Assembly: GCF_900111895.1 (NCBI RefSeq)
Contig: NZ_FOKB01000010.1
Location: 102,417 to 166,416 of the forward strand
Direction of reading: 5' to 3'
DNA: 64,000 nucleotides
Origin: Pseudomonas simiae
Lineage (GTDB): Bacteria > Pseudomonadota > Gammaproteobacteria > Pseudomonadales > Pseudomonadaceae
This document shows, piece after piece, positions 35,082-43,464 of the stretch (positions are counted from its first letter, which is position 1; the number at the start of each line of letters is the position of its first letter). The translations under genes were made by a program, and so were the position numbers. Under the pieces are notes generated by a model that saw only the letters and a program-made list of their open reading frames with translations, was not told the origin of the DNA and made no database searches.

Positions 35082-35830
35082 TCAACATTCACCAACTGCA
35101 CAAACACTACGGCAGCCACCGCGTACTGCACGGTGTCGACCTGAACGTGGCCAAGGGCGAAGTGGTGTGCCTGATCGGCCCCTCGGGCTCGGGCAAATCC
35201 ACCCTGCTGCGCTGCATCAATGCACTGGAAGCCTACGACGGCGGCGTGATCACCGTGTTCGGCGAAACCGTGCAGCGCGGCAGCAAGACCGTGCACGCCC
35301 TGCGCAGCCGCATGGGCATGGTGTTCCAGCGCTTCAACCTGTTCCCCCATCGCACCGTGCTGGAAAACGTGATGGAAGGCCCGGTGTACGTCAAAGGCGA
35401 ACCGCCCACGCAAGCCCGCGAAGAAGCCCTGGTGTTGCTGGAAAAGGTCGGCCTGAGCGCCAAGGCCGATGCTTACCCGGAGCAACTCTCCGGCGGCCAG
35501 CAACAACGCGTGGCCATCGCCCGCGCCTTGGCGATGAAACCCGACGCCATGTTGTTCGACGAACCCACCTCCGCCCTCGACCCGGAACTGGTGGGCGATG
35601 TGCTGGCGGTGATGCGCACCTTGGCCGACGAAGGCATGACTATGATTGTGGTCACCCACGAAATGGGCTTTGCCCGCGAAGTCGCCGACCGCGTGTGTTT
35701 CCTGCATGGCGGTTACATCGTCGAAAGTGGTGCGGCGGAACAGGTGCTGGGCAATCCGCAGCATCCGCGTACCCAGGATTTCCTGCGGCGGGTGCTGCAC
35801 CCCACTGGCGATACGCGGAGCCTGTCATGA
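35078..35830 (+). CDS. Amino-acid-type ABC transporter ATP-binding protein
   Basis: The 250-residue product is a GlnQ/HisP-type ATPase: Walker A GPSGSGKSTLLRC, signature QLSGGQQQRVAIARAL, Walker B MLFDEPTSALD, and H loop VVTHEMGFA. The ORF is open in other frames upstream, but the GGAGG ribosome site and ATGA overlap fix the start at 35078. It ends with an ATGA overlap to the FAD oxidase gene. Confidence 0.94.
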   Translation: MINIHQLHKHYGSHRVLHGVDLNVAKGEVVCLIGPSGSGKSTLLRCINALEAYDGGVITVFGETVQRGSKTVHALRSRMGMVFQRFNLFPHRTVLENVMEGPVYVKGEPPTQAREEALVLLEKVGLSAKADAYPEQLSGGQQQRVAIARALAMKPDAMLFDEPTSALDPELVGDVLAVMRTLADEGMTMIVVTHEMGFAREVADRVCFLHGGYIVESGAAEQVLGNPQHPRTQDFLRRVLHPTGDTRSLS

Positions 35831-37095
35831 AGTCATTGTGGTCCGCGACGGCGCCCTCGGTGGTGCCGACACCTGCGTTGAGGGAGTCGATGAAGGTGGA
35901 TGTGGCGATTGTCGGGGCGGGATACACCGGCTTGTCGACCGCACTGCACTTGGCCGAGTGTGGTGTCAGCGTGTGCGTGCTGGAAGCCAATGAGCCCGGT
36001 TGGGGGGCATCTGGACGCAATGGTGGGCAGGTCAATCCCACGCTCAAATACGACCCCGAGCAACTGGTGCAGATGTTCGGGCCGGAGCGCGCCGAACCGT
36101 TGATCTCGACCGTGTCGAGTTCAGCAGACCTGGTGTTCAAGCTGATCGAAAAGCACGGCATTGATTGCGCGCCGGTACGCAAGGGCTGGATGCAGGTGTC
36201 ATACACCGAAAAAGGCGTCGCCGGGTTGCACGCGCGAGCGGATCAGTGGGCGCGGCGCGGTGTGCCGGTGCAGCGTCTGGATGCGTCGACGGTGGCGTCA
36301 CGCATGGGCAGTGACGCATTTGCCGGCGGCTGGCTGGATGGTCGTGCAGGGGCGATTCAACCGTTGGCGTATGCCCGTGGATTGGTGGGCGCGGCATTGG
36401 CGGCGGGTGTACGCATTCATGGGCAGAGCGCGGTGACCGACTTGCGGCGCCAGGGAGCGGGCTGGCAATTGCAGACGGCTTCGGGTGCACGGGTCATGGC
36501 CGATCAAGTCGTGCTGGCCACCAACGGCTACAGCGGCAACCTGTGGCCGGGCATGGCGCAGAGCGTCCTTGCGGCAAACAGCTTTATCGTCGCCACCACA
36601 CCGTTGAGTGGCAGCGTCGCCGAGCGCATCCTGCCGGGCCAGGAAACCGTCTCCACCGCGCAAAGGCTGCTGCTGTACTTTCGCAAGGACAGCCATGGGC
36701 GCTTGTTGATGGGCGGCCGCGGACTGTTCAACGACCCCACTTCACCGACAGATTTCGCCCACCTGGAACGCTCGCTGGCGCTGCTGTTTCCGCAGTTGGG
36801 GCCACTGCAGTTCGAGTATCGCTGGGCCGGACGTATCGCGATCACGCGGGACTTCATGCCCCACGTTCACCAGCCCGCGCCGGGTTTAACGTTGGCACTG
36901 GGCTGCAATGGGCGCGGGATCGCACTGTGTACCAGCCTGGGGCAACAGTTGGCGGGCAAGTTGTGTGACAGCCAGGCGGAGTTCGCCTACCCGGTGACAC
37001 CGTTGCAACGGCTACCGATGCATGGGTTGCAGCGTTTCTACATCGGGGCGGGGGTGGCGTGGTATAGCCTGTTGGACCGGTTGAACATCGTTTGA
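35827..37095 (+). CDS. FAD-dependent oxidoreductase (DAO/PuuB-like)
   Basis: The 422-residue product is of the D-amino-acid oxidase superfamily: the N-terminal FAD motif VAIVGAGYTGLSTALHLAE, GWGASGRNGGQVNP shortly after, and the C-terminal LALGCNGRGIALCTSLGQQLA. Similar enzymes oxidise gamma-glutamylputrescine or N-methylated amino acids. It is the fourth gene of the IclR-linked operon, so it probably oxidises the imported compound in the cytoplasm. The amine substrate cannot be named from sequence. Confidence 0.88.
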   Translation: MKSLWSATAPSVVPTPALRESMKVDVAIVGAGYTGLSTALHLAECGVSVCVLEANEPGWGASGRNGGQVNPTLKYDPEQLVQMFGPERAEPLISTVSSSADLVFKLIEKHGIDCAPVRKGWMQVSYTEKGVAGLHARADQWARRGVPVQRLDASTVASRMGSDAFAGGWLDGRAGAIQPLAYARGLVGAALAAGVRIHGQSAVTDLRRQGAGWQLQTASGARVMADQVVLATNGYSGNLWPGMAQSVLAANSFIVATTPLSGSVAERILPGQETVSTAQRLLLYFRKDSHGRLLMGGRGLFNDPTSPTDFAHLERSLALLFPQLGPLQFEYRWAGRIAITRDFMPHVHQPAPGLTLALGCNGRGIALCTSLGQQLAGKLCDSQAEFAYPVTPLQRLPMHGLQRFYIGAGVAWYSLLDRLNIV

Positions 37096-37223
37096 ATCGC
37101 TAAACACTCTAAAGAGCTGTCAACACTCACAGGTTACTGAACCGACGCACCCTGCTAGCCTGAGCCAGTCGAACTCAATCCTCGTCTGGCTCACGCCTTT
37201 ACCATGTGCGAAAGGAATCGTCC

Positions 37224-37991
37224 ATGAACCCACAAACACACGCCGACAGCCTCCCCGCGCGCTTGGTCGGGTTGGTGTACAGCATCGCTTGCTACGTGGT
37301 TTTCCTACTCACCTTTTTATACCTGATGGGGTTCTTGGGCAGCGTCGTGGTGCCCAAGAACATCAACGCGGGGCGACTTATCGACTGGCCTCTGGCAACG
37401 TTGATCAACGGTTTGCTGATCATCCTGTTTGGTCTACAGCACAGTGTCATGGCGCGTAAACGCTTCAAGAGCAGGTTGACTGCACTCATTCCGACGGCGG
37501 CTGAACGCTCCACCTATGTGTTGTTCAGCAGTCTGGTACTGGGGGTGATGTTCTGGCTGTGGCACCCCATCACCTATCAGGTATGGCATATCGAAACAGC
37601 CTGGGCGAGGGCTTTGATAACGGGGCTGTTCTGGGCGGGGTGGGCCATTGTGTTATTGGCGACGCTGTTGATCAGCCACTTCGAACTCTTCGGGCTCAAG
37701 CAAGCGATTGACCGCTGGCGCGACACAGCGCAACACGCGCCAGTGTTCAGGACCCCGCTGCTCTATAAGATCATTCGTCACCCGCTGTATCTTGGGTTCC
37801 TGATTGCCTTTTGGGCTACGCCGGACATGACGGTCGGTCATTTACAGTTTGCGATGGGGCTGACGGTCTATCTCTTTATCGGCACCTACTTTGAAGAGAA
37901 GGATCTGACGGTGTTGTTTGGAGACAGGTATCGCGAGTATCAGGGAGAGGTCAGCATGATTTTTCCGATGCCGAAGAGACGTTCAAAATGA
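37224..37991 (+). CDS. mddA: Methanethiol S-methyltransferase MddA-like
   Basis: The 255-residue product is a membrane methyltransferase of the isoprenylcysteine carboxyl methyltransferase/NnrU-like fold, with five to six helices and the SAM-site residues KIIRHPLYLGFLIAFW and FEEKDLTVLFGDRYREYQ. VVPKNINAG, LQHSVMARKRFK and AERSTYVLFSS match MddA, which makes dimethyl sulfide from methanethiol. GAAAGGAATCGTCC precedes ATG 37224. It is a single gene with its own upstream region. A generic NnrU-like methyltransferase is the alternative call. Confidence 0.78.
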   Translation: MNPQTHADSLPARLVGLVYSIACYVVFLLTFLYLMGFLGSVVVPKNINAGRLIDWPLATLINGLLIILFGLQHSVMARKRFKSRLTALIPTAAERSTYVLFSSLVLGVMFWLWHPITYQVWHIETAWARALITGLFWAGWAIVLLATLLISHFELFGLKQAIDRWRDTAQHAPVFRTPLLYKIIRHPLYLGFLIAFWATPDMTVGHLQFAMGLTVYLFIGTYFEEKDLTVLFGDRYREYQGEVSMIFPMPKRRSK

Positions 37992-38052
37992 AGCAACGCA
38001 GATACTGAACAGGTCCCCGCCACAGGGGGAGAGAGTTCGCTCCCACGCAGAG

Positions 38053-38077
38053 TGAACTGACCCCACAAAGTTGGACG
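38053..38077. mobile_element. Possible isolated terminus of an IS3-family element
   Basis: TGAACTGACCCCACAAAG followed by TTGGACG resembles the terminal inverted repeat of IS3-family (IS150-type) elements. No transposase fragment or partner end was seen nearby, so this would be a remnant between the mddA-like and glutaminase genes. Confidence 0.35.
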
Positions 38078-38125
38078 TTTACCCATCTATGCCTGAGCGG
38101 CCTGAGTGCTGCCATCCGACGCGAT

Positions 38126-39034
38126 CTAAAACACCGACCACCCAATCCGCTCACTCAACAACTCCAATGCCTTCATCCCCGCCAGCGAGTTCCCCGCCGC
38201 GTTCAACTCCGGTGACCACACGCACACCGTAAACTGCCCCGGCACCACGGCGACAATCCCGCCGCCTACCCCGCTCTTGCCCGGCAACCCCACGCGATAG
38301 GCAAAATTTCCCGCTTCATCATAGAGCCCGCTGGTGGCCATGATCGAGTTGACCTGCTTGGTCTGGCGCGCGGTGAGGACCTGCTCGCCGCTGTGGGCGC
38401 TCACGCCTTCGTTGGCCAGGAAACTGAAGGCCCGGGCCAAATCCAGGCAGCTCATTTGCAGCGCGCAATAATTGAAATAGCTGTGCAGCACCGCATCGAC
38501 ATCGTTGTGAAAGTTGCCGAACGACTTCATCAGGTAGGCCATGGCCGCGTTGCGCGCGCCGTGTTGGGCTTCGGACTCGGCGACGACGCTGTTGACCAGG
38601 ATCTGCGGGTTGCCGGACAGACGCCGCACAAAGTCGCGCATCGACAAAATCGGCACGGCGAAGCGCGATTGGTTGATGTCGCAGATCACTAGCGCGCCGG
38701 CATTGATGAACGGATTACGCGGGCGGCCGCGTTCGAACTCCAGTTGCACCATGGAGTTGAACGGCTGCCCCGAAGGTTCGTGGCCCAGGCGTTCCCAGAT
38801 GGTTTCGCCGCCGTGGTCGATGGCCTGCACCAGGCTGAACACTTTGGAGATGCTCTGCACCGAGAACAGCGTATCGGCATCACCGGCGCAGTAGGCCGCA
38901 CCATCGTTGCCGTAAACGGCGATGCCGAGTTGGTTGGCGGGCACATCGGCAAGTGCGGGGATGTAGTCGGCGACTTTGCCGAGGCCGATCAGGGGGCGCA
39001 CTTCGTCGAGGATCGACGAGAGCATCGCCTGCAT
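38126..39034 (-). CDS. glsB: Glutaminase
   Basis: The 302-residue product is a serine-dependent glutaminase (GlsB/YneH type) converting glutamine to glutamate and ammonia in the cytoplasm. The catalytic Ser-Lys is in FSVQSISKVFSL, followed by GQPFNSMVQLEFERGRPRNPFINAGAL. The C-terminus KSGVGGGIVAVVPG is also typical. ATG 39034 gives the normal length; an upstream ATG at 39049 is possible. It is followed by no gene on the same strand within 100 bases. Confidence 0.94.
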   Translation of the reverse strand: MQAMLSSILDEVRPLIGLGKVADYIPALADVPANQLGIAVYGNDGAAYCAGDADTLFSVQSISKVFSLVQAIDHGGETIWERLGHEPSGQPFNSMVQLEFERGRPRNPFINAGALVICDINQSRFAVPILSMRDFVRRLSGNPQILVNSVVAESEAQHGARNAAMAYLMKSFGNFHNDVDAVLHSYFNYCALQMSCLDLARAFSFLANEGVSAHSGEQVLTARQTKQVNSIMATSGLYDEAGNFAYRVGLPGKSGVGGGIVAVVPGQFTVCVWSPELNAAGNSLAGMKALELLSERIGWSVF

Positions 39035-39089
39035 GTCTTGTCCTGTCATCTGTGTTTGAATCACTGGCAAACGGGTCGCGGAGGATACT

Positions 39090-39434
39090 TCAATGCGCCC
39101 GAAAGCCCCACACAATCTCGACCACCCGTTCGGCGATCACCAGGTAGACAAGGATCAACAATAACTGCAGCGCCAGGTGATAACGCAGCTTGGCGAGCCG
39201 GCGAATACCGTCGCTGATATTCAGGAGCATCAACAGCGTCGACAGGATGATCAGGCCCCAGCCGGCCACGCTGGAGGCAAACACCCCGATAAACAAGTCA
39301 CGCTGACCCAGCAACGTATTCGTCCCCGCCGCAAACAGCAGTGCACACACCAGCAAGTTTTTCACGTTGTCGAAGATCTGCGTGCTCAGATCGTTTTCCA
39401 ACAACGCCATATACCGCTTCCATAACGTGCGCAT
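39090..39434 (-). CDS. Small inner-membrane protein of unknown function
   Basis: The 114-residue product has about three hydrophobic segments (NLLVCALLFAAGTNTLLG, GVFASSVAGWGLIILSTLLML, YHLALQLLLILVYLVIAE) and short charged ends. The ATG at 39434 is the first plausible start. I do not recognise the family. It lies 55 bases upstream of glsB on the same strand and could be cotranscribed with it. Confidence 0.7.
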   Translation of the reverse strand: MRTLWKRYMALLENDLSTQIFDNVKNLLVCALLFAAGTNTLLGQRDLFIGVFASSVAGWGLIILSTLLMLLNISDGIRRLAKLRYHLALQLLLILVYLVIAERVVEIVWGFRAH

Positions 39435-39524
39435 GGCCAGTACCGGGTAGGGATCGCTCGTCAATCAAAGTAGTCCAAATGCCCGTACACTGCACCGTTG
39501 CGCTTACTCCATGAGGACTTTTGC

Positions 39525-39872
39525 ATGAAATTGATGATCGGCCTGGCCGCCCTGCTGTTGGTATCGGCTTGCACCACGACCACGCCCACCACGCCCCCCG
39601 CCCAAGACTCCGCCGCGTCAACATGCCTGGCCGGCGGCGGCACGATGAAGCAAGTCGGCAAGTTGCAGACCTGGAAGTGCATCACGCCGTACAGGGACGC
39701 GGGCAAGGCGTGCACCGATTCGAGCCAGTGCGAGGGTGAGTGCCAGACCAGCGTGACCACGCAAACAGGCACCACACCGATCAGCGGCACCTGCCAGGTG
39801 GATAACAGCCACTTCGGCTGCTCGGCGACGGTGGAGAAAGGCAAGCTGGGGCGGGCGATCTGCGTGGACTGA
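39525..39872 (+). CDS. Cysteine-containing small lipoprotein
   Basis: The 115-residue product has a lipoprotein signal (MKLMIGLAALLLVSAC, lipobox Cys16) and a Thr/Pro linker (TTTTPTTPPAQDS). The mature domain has eight cysteines (TCLAGGG, WKCITPY, ACTDSSQCEGECQ, GTCQ, FGCSA, ICVD), spaced as in a disulfide-knitted domain. Function is unknown. It is divergent from the membrane protein gene. Confidence 0.78.
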   Translation: MKLMIGLAALLLVSACTTTTPTTPPAQDSAASTCLAGGGTMKQVGKLQTWKCITPYRDAGKACTDSSQCEGECQTSVTTQTGTTPISGTCQVDNSHFGCSATVEKGKLGRAICVD

Positions 39873-39881
39873 GCCATATCC

Positions 39882-39895
39882 CCCTGTAGGAGCGG
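39882..39895. repeat. REP fragment
   Basis: CCTGTAGGAGCGGT is one arm of a Pseudomonas REP; the second arm is absent. It directly abuts the stop codon of the next minus-strand gene. Confidence 0.45.
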
Positions 39896-40306
39896 TTAGA
39901 AGTGCGCCACATCCGACACCCGCTCATCCAGCACATCCCGCGCCAGTGCCCAGGCGCTTTCCCTGGATTCCACCACCAGCAGCGGGTAGCCCCAGGCCTT
40001 GCCGAACATCGCGGCAAACGGCTTGAGCGCCAAGCGTTGCGCGGCGCTGGGCTCCACCTGAATCATGCCTTTGACGTAGGTGCGCAGCGCCTGTTTGTTT
40101 TTCTTCATCCAGATCGACGCGTGCTTGCGCTCCTCGTGGGAGTGCTCGTGGTTGTTTTCATCCACGGATTTCTCGTGCAGCAGCACGAAGGATTGCTGGC
40201 GGGCCAGCAGGCTTTCGAAGGTCAGGAAGGCATCTTCCGGCCCGCCCTCGTTGGGTGCATCGAAGACGATTTTCACCACTGGGAATGTTGAACTGTCGAG
40301 TCGCAT
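39896..40306 (-). CDS. Unrecognised protein with a His-rich segment
   Basis: The 136-residue product has no recognised domain. The middle carries a His/Glu-rich run (VDENNHEHSHEERKHASIW, around residues 48-66) that may bind metal. RTYVKGMIQVEPSAAQRLALKPFAAMFGKAWGYPL follows and could form helices. The ATG at 40306 gives the shortest clean protein; an ATG further upstream at 40348 is possible. It is divergent from the AraC regulator, with about 120 bases between starts, and might be under its control. Confidence 0.7.
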   Translation of the reverse strand: MRLDSSTFPVVKIVFDAPNEGGPEDAFLTFESLLARQQSFVLLHEKSVDENNHEHSHEERKHASIWMKKNKQALRTYVKGMIQVEPSAAQRLALKPFAAMFGKAWGYPLLVVESRESAWALARDVLDERVSDVAHF

Positions 40307-40426
40307 GGCAAAGCCCCTTGAGTAGCCGTTGATGAGAGTGAATCTCATCATAAGGCTCAACCCGCTGGACGGCATTGCACAGAATAGCCAGAATGTTTCG
40401 CAATTCAGCCAAAACGTGAAGCCGTC

Positions 40427-41293
40427 ATGCAACGCCACCGCCTTGATCATCGTGATCCCGCCAGAGTCAGGGACGCCGACCTGCTCCCGCGCGCCGTGGT
40501 GGCCGTGAACGCCACCAGCACGTCCGAGAGCTGGGAGCATGCCCCGCATTCCCATCGCAAGGGGCAGCTGATGTACACCCTGCGCGGGGTGATTCATTGC
40601 CAGATCGAGGCTGGCATCTGGATCGTGCCGCCCCAGTGCGCGCTGTGGATTCCCGGCGGCCTGCCCCATGCGGCGCGCGGTTCCGGCGAAGCGGAGGTGT
40701 ATTGCCTGTTGATCGACCCGGACGCCGCCGGCGCCCTGCCCGCGCAATGTTGCACGCTGTCGGTGTCCGGCCTGTTGCATGAACTGATCAGCAAGGCCGT
40801 AAGCTTCCCGCAACTGTACGACGAGGACGGCGCACAGGGGCGCCTGATCCGCACACTGCTGGACGAGCTGGCCCAGGCGCCCATCGAGGACCTGCACCTG
40901 CCGATGCCCCGGGATCCGCGCTTGCGGCGCCTGGCCGACAGCCTGCTGGCCGACCCCGGCGACAAGACCACGCTCGGCCAATGGGCCATGCGCATCGGCA
41001 TGAGCGAGCGCAGCATGACGCGCCTGTTGCTGGAAGAATTTGGCTTGAGTTTCGGCCGCTGGCGCCGGCAGTTGCATGTGATCCTGTCACTGCAACGCCT
41101 GGCCCGGGGCGACAGTGTGCAGCGGGTCGCCCTGGACCTGGGCTACGAGAACGCCAGCGGCTTCATCACCATGTTCCGCAAGGCGGTAGGCCAGCCGCCA
41201 GCACGTTACCTGGCAGATCGCGCCGGGGCGCCAACGGCCAACGCCGCGGCAACCATTGCGTTGCACGCGCTCCAGACGCCGGATCAGCGCTGA
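40427..41293 (+). CDS. AraC family transcriptional regulator
   Basis: The 288-residue product has an N-terminal cupin sensor (MYTLRGVIHCQIEAGIWIVPPQCALWIPGG, about 49-78) and two C-terminal AraC helix-turn-helix motifs (TTLGQWAMRIGMSERSMTRLL and QRVALDLGYENASGFITMFRKAVGQPPARY). The 3' end overlaps the convergent RNase T2 gene by 10 bases. It is divergent from the His-rich protein gene. The inducer is unknown. Confidence 0.9.
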   Translation: MQRHRLDHRDPARVRDADLLPRAVVAVNATSTSESWEHAPHSHRKGQLMYTLRGVIHCQIEAGIWIVPPQCALWIPGGLPHAARGSGEAEVYCLLIDPDAAGALPAQCCTLSVSGLLHELISKAVSFPQLYDEDGAQGRLIRTLLDELAQAPIEDLHLPMPRDPRLRRLADSLLADPGDKTTLGQWAMRIGMSERSMTRLLLEEFGLSFGRWRRQLHVILSLQRLARGDSVQRVALDLGYENASGFITMFRKAVGQPPARYLADRAGAPTANAAATIALHALQTPDQR

Positions 41294-41913
41294 ACCGGAA
41301 TACGAATATCACCGCCGCGACACTGGGTTTTCACACTTTTGGGGCAGCCGGCAAAGCGCAGTTCCTTGCTCAGGCACACGCGCACTTCGGACAGCACCTT
41401 GCCCTTGCAGATCACCGCCATGCTGTGATCGCCCATGGCGGGGTTGCTCTGGCGGAACAACTGTTCGATGTCCCGTGCTTCAAGGTAATTGGGCACATTG
41501 AATGGCTGCAGTTGCTGCGGGATCTGCACCGTGGCCAGCGCCGCGTCGGTGGCGTCCAGGTAACGCGTGGGTCCCAGGCCGCTGCACGTACCGTGTTTGG
41601 CCCACTCATGCTTGAGCAATGCCTGGGTGGGAAACATCAGCGCGCCCTTGGCGATGTCTTCGGCCGACAGCCGCGATTGCGGGTCACACGACGCCGGCCA
41701 CCCGCCTCGGGCATACTGCGGCCATAACCCGTGCAATACAAAGCCGTAGCCTTTACCCGTGCATTGCTCGTTGCTCGGGTGCGTCAGGCAGAACGTGGGC
41801 GACCACGACAGTGACAACACATAAAAATCAAAATCCCCTGCCGGGCGTTGTTCTCGTGGCGCGGCCATTGCGTTGGTGGCAATGACCATCCACACCATCA
41901 TCCAGAATTTCAT
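41284..41913 (-). CDS. Secreted/periplasmic ribonuclease T2
   Basis: The 209-residue product has a short signal peptide (ends NAMAAP near 19) and the two conserved active-site segments of RNase T2: HGLWPQY with His61 and KHEWAKHGTC with His102 and His107. Several cysteines (CLTH, CTGK, CDPQ, GTC, VCLS, GCPK, QCRG) can form the disulfides of the family. It cleaves RNA outside the cytoplasm, giving nucleotides for uptake or attacking foreign RNA. No immunity-like gene is adjacent. Confidence 0.92.
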   Translation of the reverse strand: MKFWMMVWMVIATNAMAAPREQRPAGDFDFYVLSLSWSPTFCLTHPSNEQCTGKGYGFVLHGLWPQYARGGWPASCDPQSRLSAEDIAKGALMFPTQALLKHEWAKHGTCSGLGPTRYLDATDAALATVQIPQQLQPFNVPNYLEARDIEQLFRQSNPAMGDHSMAVICKGKVLSEVRVCLSKELRFAGCPKSVKTQCRGGDIRIPVQR

Positions 41914-41949
41914 CCATCTGTTCCTTGAAAAAACACAACCCTATCGTAC

Positions 41950-42930
41950 CTAGCCAGGATGATGGGGGTTACGCTGTAGCACCTTGTCGAGGATCCGATC
42001 GGTCTTCAACGCCTCGATTGCCTGTGAGGGGTGTTCGGCTTCCCCGCGAATATGGGCGTTCATGGCCAGCACATGATGCCATTGGATATGCGCGTGGCAA
42101 GGCACCTCCAGCACCTCGTCCACCTCGCCTTCAAGGCGCAGCGGCTGGTCTTCGAATACTGCAAACGTGATGCGCCCCTTACTGCCGATCAGCTCGACCT
42201 TGTCTTCGCGGCGGTCGGCGACAAAGTTCCAGCAGCCCATGCCCAGCGCGCCGGACGCGAACGTCCAGCAGGCGGTCACCGCATCCTCGGCGGCGTAGCG
42301 CCCGGCCTGTCGCGCGGTAAAGCCCGAGACCTCGACGATATCCCCGGCCAGGTACTGGAACAGATCAAACCCATGGCTGGCCAGGTCGGCAAAGTAACCC
42401 CCACCGGCAATGAGCGGGTCGGTGCGCCAATTGGCGGCGCTGGCGTCGTCGGCGCCCGGTGGCTTGCACAAGGTCCAGGTCAGGTGACGCAATTGGCCAA
42501 TGCGCCCGTCCTGCAGCCACTGGCGCACTTGCTGGAAACGCGGCAGTGAGCGGCGGTAATACGAGACAAACAGATGCAGGCCGGCACGCTCGAAGGTGCG
42601 CTGCATCAATGCGCTTTGCTCGGCATTCAATGCCATCGGCTTTTCGACACAGCAATGCTTGCCCGCGGCGGCCACCATCAGGCTGTATTCCAGGTGGCTG
42701 TCGGGTGGCGTGGCGATGTACACCGCGTCCACTTCGGGATCGTTGATCAGGGCCTGGGCATCGGTGTAGAAGCGGGCAATCCCGTGGCGTGTCGCATAAT
42801 CGCGCACAGCCTCTTCACGGCGCCCCATCACGGCGACCAGCGCCGAACCTGGCGCTTTGTAGAAAGCGGGTCCACTCTTTAACTCAGTGACACTGCCACA
42901 GCCGATCATGCCCCAGCGTACGGTGCTCAT
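41950..42930 (-). CDS. Gfo/Idh/MocA family oxidoreductase
   Basis: The 326-residue product has an N-terminal NAD(P) Rossmann fold (MSTVRWGMIGCGSVTELKS) and the family motif HCCVEKPMAL. GGGYFADLASHGFDLFQYLAG gives the substrate-side His. GAGGAGAG precedes ATG 42930. Such enzymes act on sugars, cyclitols or related polyols. It follows the RNase T2 gene region by about 37 bases on the same strand but is not obviously related. Confidence 0.9.
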   Translation of the reverse strand: MSTVRWGMIGCGSVTELKSGPAFYKAPGSALVAVMGRREEAVRDYATRHGIARFYTDAQALINDPEVDAVYIATPPDSHLEYSLMVAAAGKHCCVEKPMALNAEQSALMQRTFERAGLHLFVSYYRRSLPRFQQVRQWLQDGRIGQLRHLTWTLCKPPGADDASAANWRTDPLIAGGGYFADLASHGFDLFQYLAGDIVEVSGFTARQAGRYAAEDAVTACWTFASGALGMGCWNFVADRREDKVELIGSKGRITFAVFEDQPLRLEGEVDEVLEVPCHAHIQWHHVLAMNAHIRGEAEHPSQAIEALKTDRILDKVLQRNPHHPG

Positions 42931-43057
42931 CTGCTCTCCTCGTCCGTTTTGATCAATCGGGCAGTATCCACAACCCCACGCGTCAGCGCCATAACCACTT
43001 AGCATGACAATTGCATTACACTTTTATGACATTCATCCCACTGCGGGGGCACAGACG

Positions 43058-43420
43058 ATGAAAATAAGGGCCACGGTCATTTGCGAACACGAGGGGCATA
43101 TCCTCTTCGTACGCAAGGCCAGATCGAAATGGGCGCTGCCGGGCGGCAAGGTCGAACGCAATGAGCGCCCGGTCGGCGCGGCGGAACGCGAACTGGAAGA
43201 AGAAACCGGATTGAACGTGGACGGCTTGCTGTACTTGCAGGAACTGAAGGCGCGCGACACCGTTCACCACGTGTTCGAAGCGTCAGTGGTGAACATCGCC
43301 GATGCAAAACCCTGCAATGAAATAATCGATTGCCAGTGGCACCCTTATGGCGCCATGGATGAACTGGACACCACCGACGCCACCCGGCACATCGTTAAAT
43401 CCTTCCTGCGTCGCCTGTAG
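43058..43420 (+). CDS. Nudix hydrolase
   Basis: The 120-residue product carries the Nudix box from GGKVERNERP to ELEEETGL (residues about 31-54), which fits Gx5Ex7REUxEExGU. It should hydrolyse a nucleoside diphosphate-linked compound. The start ATG 43058 gives MKIRATVICEHEGHILFVRK; ATG 43004 is a poorer choice. It is divergent from the oxidoreductase gene with about 127 bases between starts. Confidence 0.9.
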   Translation: MKIRATVICEHEGHILFVRKARSKWALPGGKVERNERPVGAAERELEEETGLNVDGLLYLQELKARDTVHHVFEASVVNIADAKPCNEIIDCQWHPYGAMDELDTTDATRHIVKSFLRRL

Positions 43421-43464
43421 TTCAGCGCTCTGCCCGCTCACCACAACAATCGCCACAAAGAAGC

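Noticed and set aside
35032..35830. Extended open frame from 35032 continuing into the FAD oxidase
   Set aside because: The upstream part is the wrong frame across the ABC ATPase gene; the oxidase starts at 35827 with an ATGA overlap.
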